Below, piece by piece: positions 9,701-16,134 of a stretch of DNA of 33,321 bases. The first letter of the stretch is position 1. Every line of letters begins with the position of its first letter. The stretch covers positions 1 to 33,321 of the forward strand of contig CALFUK010000130.1 in assembly GCA_937929945.1 (NCBI GenBank), given 5' to 3'. The DNA comes from an uncultured Saprospiraceae bacterium. GTDB taxonomy: Bacteria > Bacteroidota > Bacteroidia > Chitinophagales > Saprospiraceae. The notes below the pieces were generated by a model. That model had not been told where the DNA came from, ran no database searches, and saw nothing but the letters and a program-made list of their open reading frames with translations. The position numbers and the translations under genes are program-made.

Positions 9701-10391
9701 CATCCACCGTGTAGTACTTCGTATAGTAGGCATCCGCCTGGCTGCCGAAGGGGTCGAGCATAGAAGCCAGCTCGAAATATTCTTTTTGCATGAGTGCTGA
9801 GTCCAGCACACCACTGAGTACGTAGATGGCGATCATAGCTACGAAGCCTGCTAATATACTGCGTGTGTAAGTGACGATGGCAAATACGACGGCGCAAAAC
9901 AGGAAGGTGTTAGGGATCAGATAAATCAAATAAGTACTGACATAGGGCATGATGCTGTGGGGCCCGACCATATCCTGATTGATACCTGGAATGATGAAGC
10001 CGAAGCCTGCACCTAGGGCGATGAAGAGGATCAAGACCAGACAGATAAAGAAGGCACTTAGAAACTTACCGAAAAAATACGCGGGCTTGCTGTAGGGATA
10101 GGAGTACATCACCTGGTACGCACCCGTCTTGATGTCTTTATAGATGGAGTCACCACAGATGATGGTAAATAGCAGCATGGCGAATACCGTCATCGACACC
10201 ACAATGGCCATAATCCCAGAGGGCGAATTGATGTATTTCAAGGAAGAGACGGACGCCGTATTCGAATCGAAGGCACCTCCAGTGAGTGCGACTAGCATGG
10301 CGGTACCAGCAAATATCAACAGGCAGAATATATAGATCGATGGCTTGTATAGCCATGAGTTGAGCTCGTAAGAGAATATCCTTTTGAACAT
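6726..10391 (-). CDS. ABC transporter permease fused to an M1-family metallopeptidase
   Basis: A 1221-residue inner-membrane protein. The first ~600 residues hold two sets of about six hydrophobic helices in ABC-2-type permease style, starting MFKRIFSYELNSWLYKPSIY. After a last helix ending near FIYYNTFVK comes a long periplasmic-type region with an M1 aminopeptidase fold. The zinc site HELAHQWWAHQ is at about 934-944, with the third ligand in MLSESLSEYSA. The distance from the second His to that Glu is one residue longer than in classical M1 enzymes. The exopeptidase motif GAMEN is absent; the corresponding stretch reads FPSGGFAQSFANTVPFAENAG. Such permease/M1 fusions are known in Bacteroidota, with unproven substrate. 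It is 37 bases downstream of its ATPase gene and surely works with it, perhaps in exporting and trimming peptides. The ATG start at 10391 fits the first helix. Confidence 0.9.
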   Translation of the reverse strand: MFKRIFSYELNSWLYKPSIYIFCLLIFAGTAMLVALTGGAFDSNTASVSSLKYINSPSGIMAIVVSMTVFAMLLFTIICGDSIYKDIKTGAYQVMYSYPYSKPAYFFGKFLSAFFICLVLILFIALGAGFGFIIPGINQDMVGPHSIMPYVSTYLIYLIPNTFLFCAVVFAIVTYTRSILAGFVAMIAIYVLSGVLDSALMQKEYFELASMLDPFGSQADAYYTKYYTVDEYNNAPILFKGLIVYNRLLWIGIGMAVMLWSYMTFSFEVVPTRWNPFSKKDKSIKSIAHRSIQMSELALPGVSRNFGTGQLFTSAWLLSKIDLSFILKGGAFIVISIIGLLIVGIGLAFTGEVIGTKTYPTTANMLLFSGFTFRMFIVLLTFIYTGTIINKRTDNNIYQLEDVSSTKNLSFLLSKFISISLMQMVLLALPILAGVIYQITQSYYNFEPGLYLYDTYVLRFISLIPWTLLAIFIFSLVPNFYIGLIVTLTVSIGVNFLPQLGIEKSLFRYNEGPTPIYSDMAGYTVEMAKFFLYRIYWILGGLFLALIGLIFWRRGVKVPFKTRISESLQSASGGLKTASVFSFGAFLLLGGFIYYNTFVKHNVYSSKEQEQQLVKFEKSYKHLADLAQPRIIDVNLKVELYPEEKNLSASGYYIIKNKSAEAIDSIVINHGELLDSLSFDQPTELSLQDSIMDIRIYSLQNSLAPGDSMKMAFTMRNDENTLFRSNSPVLNNGTFINNSIFPTIGYTDAFELSDNKVRKKYDLPERERMPEPTDSTALQNTYISNCADWINFEIVIGTVPAQTAMAPGQLQREWEENGRRYFHYKMDQPMLNFFNICSAEYEVVKDQWQDVELSIYYHKGHDYNLDRMMQALKDGFDYYTTEYSPYQFKQLRILEFPSGGFAQSFANTVPFAENAGFTAQVDDSDEGGVDYAYTVTAHELAHQWWAHQVIGAEVKGATMLSESLSEYSALKVLEKRYGSDKMRKFLKDALDKYLLSRQMEASKELPLAYNENQQYIHYQKGSLIFYALSDLIGEKTLNQVLAKYIQQVGFQEPPYTTSLELLALLEEATPDSLRYFLEDNFEHITLYNNRVESAEYKAMDDGQYKVDISAQISKYRTNEKGRQSFKDDDGNMLEHTPEGAKRATKSYPLQDYIDVAVFGTEDIDGQTKEKVLYLQKHLITDIQNDFSITVSEKPIEVGVDPYNKLIDRDSNDNRKKCVEGE

Positions 10392-10428
10392 GTGGTCTAA
10401 ATTTTATTGAATCGCTTAGAGACTCGGA

Positions 10429-11310
10429 TTAAGCAGGGACGGCACTTTGGTCCAGGTGAAAGAAATAGACGTCTTCTAGACTGGGCTCAGCAGATGTGAA
10501 TCCATCACCGGGATGTTCTTCTTGATAGACCCTGACATTGATGCTGTTATCAGGATTGTAAGAACTGGAAAGCACCCGATAGGCTTGCTGTACGGCGGCC
10601 ATGTCTTCATTAATGCGTTTGGTCCATATCTTGCTGTTTAGCTCTGCAGAAGCGTTGGTCGGGGAATCCCGCAGCTGGATAGCACCTTGATTCATGATGG
10701 CCATGTCTACACACAGCTCTTTCACATCTTCTACGATGTGGGTGGAAAAGATCACAATGTGGCCCTTGCTGATTTCGCGTAAGATATTGAGGAAGCGCTT
10801 TCGTTCGGCGGGGTCTAAGCCTGCTGTCGGCTCATCCACGATGATCAGCTGCGGATCATTGAGCAGCATCTGGGCGATGCCGAAGCGCTGCTTCATCCCT
10901 CCAGAGTATTTGGACACCGCTCTACGGCGGGCGTCCGTCAGGTTTGTGACTTCCAGCACGTAGCTGACGATCTTATTGCGCTCTTTTTTGGAAGTGATGC
11001 CCTTGAGGCCTGCGAAATAATGCAGCAGCTGGTAAGCGGATACATTGGGATAGACACCGAACTCCTGTGGCAAATAGCCCAGCACTTTTCTGAGCGCGAT
11101 GGGATCTTCAAAGACATTGATGTCGTTGAATTGGATGTTGCCTTGATCGGCTTGTTGGAGGGTGGCGATGGTCCGCATCAGGCTGGACTTGCCTGCACCA
11201 TTTGGACCCAGAAGACCGAACATGCCTTGACCAATGTCTAAATTTATATCGTTCAGCGCCTTAACGCCATTTTTATAGGTCTTTGATAGATGCTCAATGA
11301 TTAATCTCAT
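10429..11310 (-). CDS. ABC transporter ATP-binding protein
   Basis: A 293-residue cytoplasmic ATPase subunit. It has Walker A GPNGAGKS (about 35-42), Q-loop LPQEFGVYPNVSAYQ, signature YSGGMKQRFGIAQ (about 135-147), Walker B LIIVDEPTAGLDP (about 155-167) and H-loop FSTHIVEDVKE. This is the CcmA/NatA-like type that drives ABC-2 exporters. The C-terminal ~70 residues are a poorly conserved extension ending SLEDVYFFHLD, typical of the class. It is followed after 37 bases by the permease/M1 fusion, so the two form a two-gene operon encoding one transporter. The ATG at 11310 starts directly at the first strand (MRLIIEHLSK). Substrate unknown. Confidence 0.94.
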   Translation of the reverse strand: MRLIIEHLSKTYKNGVKALNDINLDIGQGMFGLLGPNGAGKSSLMRTIATLQQADQGNIQFNDINVFEDPIALRKVLGYLPQEFGVYPNVSAYQLLHYFAGLKGITSKKERNKIVSYVLEVTNLTDARRRAVSKYSGGMKQRFGIAQMLLNDPQLIIVDEPTAGLDPAERKRFLNILREISKGHIVIFSTHIVEDVKELCVDMAIMNQGAIQLRDSPTNASAELNSKIWTKRINEDMAAVQQAYRVLSSSYNPDNSINVRVYQEEHPGDGFTSAEPSLEDVYFFHLDQSAVPA

Positions 11311-11701
11311 ACGATAACTTGAAGTGAATGTACCAAGATCACGTCCTCCGTGACCAGAAGAGTAAAGATATAAGATTAGTCCGAAGCTTGAAGAGATTGA
11401 AATTGATTATATCAGCATCTCCAATACATAGACGAATGCTCACTCCGTGGTAAAAACAATCATCCGTATGCAACTATTGAATAATTGATTCGTCACTTAG
11501 GTCGTCTATCATTATAAAAAGCTATGATGTAGATAACTAAATCCTTCCAGGAAATGATTAAACGTAGTTGTTTGCTGACAGGCATTCAGTTCCAAAATTT
11601 AAACCTATGAAACGTCTATGACGTAGATAGTTAAGACACCCAAGTGGATGAATAAACTTAGCTATATGCTGATCGGCATTTTGCCCTGAAATTTTAAACC
11701 T
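11311..11701. other. Divergent intergenic region with tandem leader elements
   Basis: This region separates the ABC operon (-) from the secreted repeat-protein gene (+). The right half is the tandem pair of 94-bp elements described separately. The left part (11311-11518) must carry the ABC operon promoter, but I see no exact TAnnTTTG match there. A small hairpin (TCACG/CGTGA arms, about 11340-11354) lies 30-45 bases upstream of the ATPase start. Confidence 0.5.
11519..11612 (+). repeat. 94-bp leader element, copy a1 (diverged first half)
   Basis: In the direction of the downstream gene this copy runs from GCTATGATGTAGATAACTAA (11521-11540) to AATTTAAACCTATGAAA. Its 3' half, GCTGACAGGCATTCAGTTCC (11574-11593), matches the type-1 copy at 14042-14135 with one difference. 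The central inverted repeat seen in other copies is degraded here. The terminal ATGAAA runs into copy a2, giving the four-codon frame ATG AAA CGT CTA before TGA. Confidence 0.8.
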
Positions 11702-11707
11702 ATGAAA
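11613..11707 (+). repeat. 94-bp leader element, copy a2, ending on a start codon
   Basis: Starts CGTCTATGACGTAGATAG and ends TTTTAAACCTATGAAA, and its ATG (11702) is the start codon of the secreted repeat protein. Its first 38 bases are identical to those of both copies at 14042-14229 read on the opposite strand. The inverted repeat CACCC-AAGT-GGATG is at 11637-11650, and a small perfect hairpin ACGTC/GACGT straddles the a1/a2 junction. Its 3' part (GGCATTTTGCCCTGAAATT) is of the type-2 variety, like 14136-14229. Confidence 0.88.
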
Positions 11708-12484
11708 AACACGACCACATCACCTAAAGAAATTCTTTGCTTGATCTTATTCTTTTTCAGCTTCTCTGCGATGATAAATGCACAGTCTAAAGTGGATGCG
11801 CGTGAGATAGAGAAGAGAATCAAAGCGGGAGAGGACGTATCATATGAGAATGTCATTATCACGGGCATTTTGGATATAACTCCTATGAGAGAAATGCTTC
11901 CAGACTTGCCAAGAAAGAAAAAATGGAATAACAAAAATAACACCATAGAAGACCATTTAGAAGGTAAGATTACTTTTATCAATTGTACGTTTGAAGACCA
12001 CGTTTATGCGTATTATAATGATGACAACATAGATCATACGGAAGGAAATTCTCATTATACTTTTGTCTCTCATTTTGACGATGAAGTGACCTTTAAGAAT
12101 TGTGATTTTAAGAAGCGAGCCTGGTTTAAGTATTCTAAGTTTAATGATAATACAGATTTCTCCGGGTCGGTATTCGAAGATAGCTCTACCTTTAAGTATT
12201 CGCAGTTTGATAAAGAAGCCTCCTTTGCGAATACGCATTTTCAAAATGATAATACTTTTAAGTATACAGAGTTTGACCGCCACGTCAGTTTTGCGGATGC
12301 GGTATTTGATGAGGATGCGATCTTCAAGTATGCCAAGTTTAACAAAGGCACATCATTTAAGAATACCATGTTCAGGGATGATCTAAATTTTAAATACACT
12401 AAGATCAGAAGCTCTTTTGATGACGAGAATATGGTCGTGAAAGGATCGATGGACACGAAGTATACGGACTTTCCTAATAGGTAA
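11702..12484 (+). CDS. Secreted pentapeptide-type repeat protein
   Basis: A 260-residue protein of unknown function. Residues 1-28 are a signal peptide (hydrophobic ILCLILFFFSF, then AMINAQ), so it is exported. Residues 129-238 contain five 22-residue repeats built around Phe. The Phe residues fall at 131, 136, 142, 147, 153, 158 and on to 230, with spacing alternating strictly 5 and 6, and each repeat carries an FKY(S/T/A)-F block. This fits the Pentapeptide_3 kind of right-handed beta-helix with phenylalanine at the core. Two earlier Phe pairs (92/97 and 121/125) may be the helix start. At the DNA level it is a 66-bp tandem repeat, about 12086-12415. The ATG lies inside leader copy a2. It is not obviously co-transcribed with the MFS gene 192 bases downstream. 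Confidence 0.8.
   Translation: MKNTTTSPKEILCLILFFFSFSAMINAQSKVDAREIEKRIKAGEDVSYENVIITGILDITPMREMLPDLPRKKKWNNKNNTIEDHLEGKITFINCTFEDHVYAYYNDDNIDHTEGNSHYTFVSHFDDEVTFKNCDFKKRAWFKYSKFNDNTDFSGSVFEDSSTFKYSQFDKEASFANTHFQNDNTFKYTEFDRHVSFADAVFDEDAIFKYAKFNKGTSFKNTMFRDDLNFKYTKIRSSFDDENMVVKGSMDTKYTDFPNR
12086..12415 (+). repeat. 66-bp coding tandem repeat (five units)
   Basis: The DNA behind residues 129-238 of the secreted protein repeats with a 66-base period. Each unit contains a TTTAAGTAT-like core (for FKY) followed by a further TTT codon 12 bases later. The units have diverged at the third codon position and at surface residues while keeping every core Phe codon, which points to selection on the protein fold rather than a fresh slippage array. 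Confidence 0.75.
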
Positions 12485-12548
12485 CTTAAAAACAGTATAG
12501 ACCGGTAGATATGCCGCTAAGACTATAGTAAGACAAAATAAAACGCTC

Positions 12549-12566
12549 AGCTAAAATTGTTTAGCT
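12549..12566 (+). terminator. Hairpin after the secreted repeat-protein gene
   Basis: AGCTAAA (12549-12555) and TTTAGCT (12560-12566) form a 7-bp stem with a 4-base loop, 64 bases beyond the stop codon. No T tract follows, so it is only a weak terminator candidate. Confidence 0.25.
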
Positions 12567-12676
12567 AGCCTGTCATACGACGATATCTTATTATAATTTT
12601 TATACTGGGCACACACTAACGCAGAGAACCATTCATACTCATTGCTCCCCTTCACGAAGTTTGTGTATTTTGTAAG

Positions 12677-13960
12677 ATGTCACATGGTCTGCCAGCTGCT
12701 GGAGAGAAAGCCCTATACACCGAAGGCTACAAGAAGTACGTACTACTCGCTCTCACGGGCGTCTACATTTTCAATTTTATTGACAGGCAGATCTTAGTCA
12801 TTCTGCAGGAGAGCATTAAGGCAGAGCTGGAGCTGAGTGATACTCAGCTGGGCCTCTTGACAGGCCTTGCTTTTGCAATATTCTATGTGACAGTGGGCCT
12901 ACCGATAGCGCGACTCGCTGACCGATCATCCAGAAAAAACATCATCGCTGTATCTCTTACCATCTGGAGCGGGATGACAGCCTTATCAGGACTCGCGGGC
13001 AATTTTGTACAGCTGCTCTTGGCCAGGATCGGTGTTGGTATCGGTGAGGCAGGCGGCAGTCCGCCGGCTCACTCTATGATCTCAGATTATTTCCCTAAGG
13101 AGAAGCGCGCTACAGCCATTGCGGTCTATTCCATGGGTATCTACATCGGCATTTTATTGGGCTACCTATTTGGTGGCTGGTTAGATGAATATTTGGGCTG
13201 GCGCTTGGCGCTGATGTTGATGGGCGTCCCAGGCATCGTGTATGCCGTGCTTTTTTTCTTCACCGTGCAGGAGCCACCGCGAGGTTACGCGGAGCAGCGG
13301 GTGGGGGAGGATCAGACCCTGCCCACTATGAGAGAAGTGCTGGATATATTAGTCGCTAAGCAGTCTTTTAAGTTCATCGCCTTAGGTGCAGGATTCACGG
13401 CTTTCGTCCAATACGGCGTGGGTAACTGGACACCCTCATTCATGGTGAGGACACATGGCATGCAGGGCGGTGAGCTAGGTACCTGGTTGGCGCTAAGCGT
13501 CGGTCTCGGCGGAGCCATCGGAGTGTGGATCGGAGGCTACTATGGGGATAAGTATGGTCAGCTGGATCCGAAGTGGTACTTACTCATCCCTGTGATCACT
13601 CTGAGCTTATCTATCCCCAGCACTTTGATCTTTCTTTTAGCAGAAAATAAATATGTCTGCCTTATGGCTATGGCCTTTTCCAAAATATGCTGGACGACGT
13701 ATCTCTCGCCGTGCATCGCGATGGCGCACGGCATGGTGGGCCTGCGGATGCGCGCACTGGCGTCAGCTATTTTATTTTTAGTGTTGAATATTGTCGGCCT
13801 TGGACTGGGACCACTTTTCTTTGGTGCGCTCAGTGATCTTTTAGCACCGACTTATGAGGGCCAGTCTTTGATGTATGCCTTAACTGTAAGTATCGGGGTC
13901 ATCACGATTGCCATATTCTTATTTTGGAAAGCCTCCCTGCTGATTAAGGATGATCTATAA
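12677..13960 (+). CDS. MFS transporter, Spinster-like
   Basis: A 427-residue inner-membrane transporter with about 12 hydrophobic helices. The N-terminal half has FNFIDRQIL in helix 1, GLPIARLADR in the loop between helices 2 and 3 (the MFS signature) and GEAGGSPPAHSMISDYFP in helix 4-5. This set is typical of the Spinster (SLS) branch of the major facilitator superfamily. The C-terminal half continues to the end at KASLLIKDDL without truncation. Substrate cannot be told from sequence; bacterial members are loosely linked to organic acids or lipids. The ATG at 12677 leaves a 30-residue cytoplasmic lead. The gene lies between the two oppositely oriented repeat pairs and the 94-bp elements follow its 3' end. 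Confidence 0.9.
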   Translation: MSHGLPAAGEKALYTEGYKKYVLLALTGVYIFNFIDRQILVILQESIKAELELSDTQLGLLTGLAFAIFYVTVGLPIARLADRSSRKNIIAVSLTIWSGMTALSGLAGNFVQLLLARIGVGIGEAGGSPPAHSMISDYFPKEKRATAIAVYSMGIYIGILLGYLFGGWLDEYLGWRLALMLMGVPGIVYAVLFFFTVQEPPRGYAEQRVGEDQTLPTMREVLDILVAKQSFKFIALGAGFTAFVQYGVGNWTPSFMVRTHGMQGGELGTWLALSVGLGGAIGVWIGGYYGDKYGQLDPKWYLLIPVITLSLSIPSTLIFLLAENKYVCLMAMAFSKICWTTYLSPCIAMAHGMVGLRMRALASAILFLVLNIVGLGLGPLFFGALSDLLAPTYEGQSLMYALTVSIGVITIAIFLFWKASLLIKDDL

Positions 13961-14041
13961 CTTCGGACCAACAGGGATCTTTTAATTATAGCGAGCTATC
14001 ACATTGAGCTTGTCTCAGGGCCCGAGCTGATGTTAAGTTCA

Positions 14042-14135
14042 TTTCATATGTTTAAATTTTGGAACTGAATGCCTATCAGCAAATAACTAAGTTTACTCAT
14101 CCACTTGGGTGTCTTAACTATCTACGTCATAGACG
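14042..14135 (-). repeat. 94-bp leader element, copy b1 (type 1)
   Basis: Starts (on +) TTTCATATGTTTAAATTTTG and ends TCTACGTCATAGACG. It is the same orientation class as the minus-strand leaders. The inverted repeat CATCC-ACTT-GGGTG is at 14098-14111. It shares the block GGAACTGAATGCCT with copy a1. Read on the minus strand, its terminal ATGAAA is followed immediately by TGA, so no gene starts here. Confidence 0.88.
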
Positions 14136-14229
14136 TTTCATATGTTTAAATTTCAGGGCGAAATGCCTGTCAGCAAATAGCTAAGTATAATCATCCACTT
14201 GGGTGTCTTAACTATCTACGTCATAGACG
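14136..14229 (-). repeat. 94-bp leader element, copy b2 (type 2)
   Basis: Begins exactly 94 bases after b1 with the same TTTCATATGTTTAAATTT and ends with the same TCTACGTCATAGACG. The inverted repeat is at 14192-14205. It shares the block TTTCAGGGC.AAATGCC with copy a2. A partial further start (TTTCATATTTT) follows at 14230, suggesting the array was once longer. Its minus-strand ATG opens the frame M-K-R-L-stop in b1. Confidence 0.88.
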
Positions 14230-14492
14230 TTTCATATTTTTTAAAAGGGACACATAATCCGATGAGCTTTTCTACTCAATAAGCCCTTCTACATTTACCA
14301 TAATTATCTTATCTCAGCCGAACGAGTAATCAGCTAATTATAATCCGTAGAATTTTTCAGACTTGCTGCTTGATCTCAGTTTAAGATATGGTGGTCGATG
14401 CACTATACGAATCTACTTGGTTATAATTTTAGATGAGAATTTGACAAATACTACGGTGAAGCTGTACATGTCAGCTTCTATGTTGGCTAGTA

Positions 14493-15818
14493 TTATTTTC
14501 TCCTGGCTGCCACATTGTACCAGTCTAAGTGACGACTCAGATACATGACGGTACACAATACTAAGAATAGACCTATACTACCAGTGAGCAGTGCAAACTC
14601 CTCAAGCTGAAGAAGAAAATAGATGTATAGATAAAGTCCTGCGAGGAGTACGGTGAGCAGCACAGTATTCTGCCCATCGCGTAAAATATATCTACTGTAC
14701 CAGCTGATGAGTCCCACCACTGAGGCAGCAGAAATCAGGTAAGATAAGTCAAAACCAAGGTGTTCTGATAAAGAAAGAAGTAGTGTGTAAAAGATTGATA
14801 GGGCTAATCCGACGAAAATATACTGAATGGGATGGATGCGCTTAGTTTTTAAAATTTCAAAAAAGAAAAATACCATGAAGCTGAGACTGATAATCAACAA
14901 GGCATACTTGGCACTGCGCATATTTTTTTGATAATGACCGACCACCTGCACTAAGTTCACACCAAAAGAAGAGGATTCTCGTTCTAACCAGACTTCGTCA
15001 TCGACCCACGACTTCTTGAAGCCTCTGTTATATTCAGTAGACTGCCACCCAGCGGTAAATCCTGCTGCAGAAATATCATGCTGTCTCGGCAATGGCATGC
15101 CAATAAACCCAGGAGAATCCCAGTCACCACTCATGTTTAGCTGAGTGGACTCCGCTATAGGCAGGTAGTCAAGACTCTGACTGCCATTGACACCAAATAC
15201 TGTCTGAAATACATAGCTACCATTATCAGGCTGGATCACCACGGGGGTGTGGATACCCGACTGGAATATTTGACTATCCGAAGGGCCTGATTGCATTTTG
15301 TAGTGCTGATCACCTAAGTCAAAATACACGATGCTGTCCAGACTGGATGCGGCAGTCAGTCCGATATCGATAAAGGCAGATTCCCAGAGAATATCTGTGG
15401 CGTATTTTCCAAAGCGAGCAGACTCTGGAAGGTCGAAGATGCCATTCATTTCATGCTCGGCGTGATAGAGAATGGCTTTATAAATACTCTTTTGCCGCTC
15501 TTCTGTGGATAGTGTCACATCAAGATTAAGTGACCGAGGTAAGATTCTTAGTACGCGCTCTTCTATACTATTGGCACCGTCTTCAGCGGGCAGCTCTTCT
15601 AAGTATGGGATGCTGAGTATCGGACCGACGACTCGTTGCCTTGGTCCCCAGCTGGAGGCTATCTCCATTTGTGTCTGTGCTTCGAGTGACTGCCTGGACA
15701 TCACGAGTTCTTGGATGAGTAAATTAGGAATCATCAGCAGTAATATCAAAAATAGAATAAACCCTAACTTAAAAAATAGGGCAAGTTGCGGCCGATTGCG
15801 AGTCACGAGATCTGTCAT
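14493..15818 (-). CDS. creD: CreD-like inner membrane protein
   Basis: A 441-residue membrane protein of the CreD family. In enterobacteria CreD is an inner-membrane protein of the CreBC regulon linked to envelope stress and beta-lactam response; its molecular activity is unknown. The N-terminal helix (about 14-33) is followed by a large extracytoplasmic domain beginning ASSWGPRQRVVGPILSIPY, the family's hallmark. Five or so C-terminal helices begin with MVFFFFEILKTKRIHPIQYIFVGLALS, also characteristic. Length is close to the family norm. No creBC two-component genes are adjacent. It is divergent from the NhaC gene across 316 bases. Confidence 0.88.
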   Translation of the reverse strand: MTDLVTRNRPQLALFFKLGFILFLILLLMIPNLLIQELVMSRQSLEAQTQMEIASSWGPRQRVVGPILSIPYLEELPAEDGANSIEERVLRILPRSLNLDVTLSTEERQKSIYKAILYHAEHEMNGIFDLPESARFGKYATDILWESAFIDIGLTAASSLDSIVYFDLGDQHYKMQSGPSDSQIFQSGIHTPVVIQPDNGSYVFQTVFGVNGSQSLDYLPIAESTQLNMSGDWDSPGFIGMPLPRQHDISAAGFTAGWQSTEYNRGFKKSWVDDEVWLERESSSFGVNLVQVVGHYQKNMRSAKYALLIISLSFMVFFFFEILKTKRIHPIQYIFVGLALSIFYTLLLSLSEHLGFDLSYLISAASVVGLISWYSRYILRDGQNTVLLTVLLAGLYLYIYFLLQLEEFALLTGSIGLFLVLCTVMYLSRHLDWYNVAARRK

Positions 15819-16134
15819 AAGAGATAGTTTGATAATATAAAGATGAAGCTATTCATGTGGCTTATAAAATTCTTCCTTGTAAGCGTCGAGCTTTATTTAG
15901 CATTCGCTAGTGTGTACCGCTTATTTGTCAAATACAAGGAGCCTGCAGTTCCAGCTTTGGAGTAGCGACATGTCTATCCGCCCTGTATTGAAAAGTAGAT
16001 AGTCTATATTTCAGAGACAATATGGGGGTCACAGTCTGCATCATCTGGCAGGACCATTGTCACGTCGCTCTGTCAGGAGCATTACTGAATCATCCCTCAT
16101 TTTTCTTACTTTAGCAATTCACCAGTAGAGCAGA
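15819..16134. other. Divergent promoter region between creD and nhaC
   Basis: This 316-base stretch must hold the starts for both flanking genes. The only structure I see is the symmetrical TATTTG-T-CAAATA at 15922-15934, which could be a small operator or two overlapping TTTG-type promoter elements facing outward. No ORF or RNA is evident. Confidence 0.4.

Larger units (their letters stand above)
13961..14492. other. Convergent intergenic region with inverted leader-element pair
   Basis: This 532-base stretch separates the convergent MFS and creD genes. 14042-14229 is a tandem pair of 94-bp elements, described separately. 14230-14492 is AT-rich with no gene I can support; a 61-codon frame beginning at 14363 runs into the antisense of creD and looks accidental. 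13961-14041 holds a short GC-rich stretch (about 14010-14032) but no clear terminator. Confidence 0.6.

Noticed and set aside
12086-12415. CRISPR or minisatellite explanation for the 66-bp repeats
   Set aside because: The units are in frame, diverge at third codon positions and keep Phe codons; there are no spacers of variable sequence.
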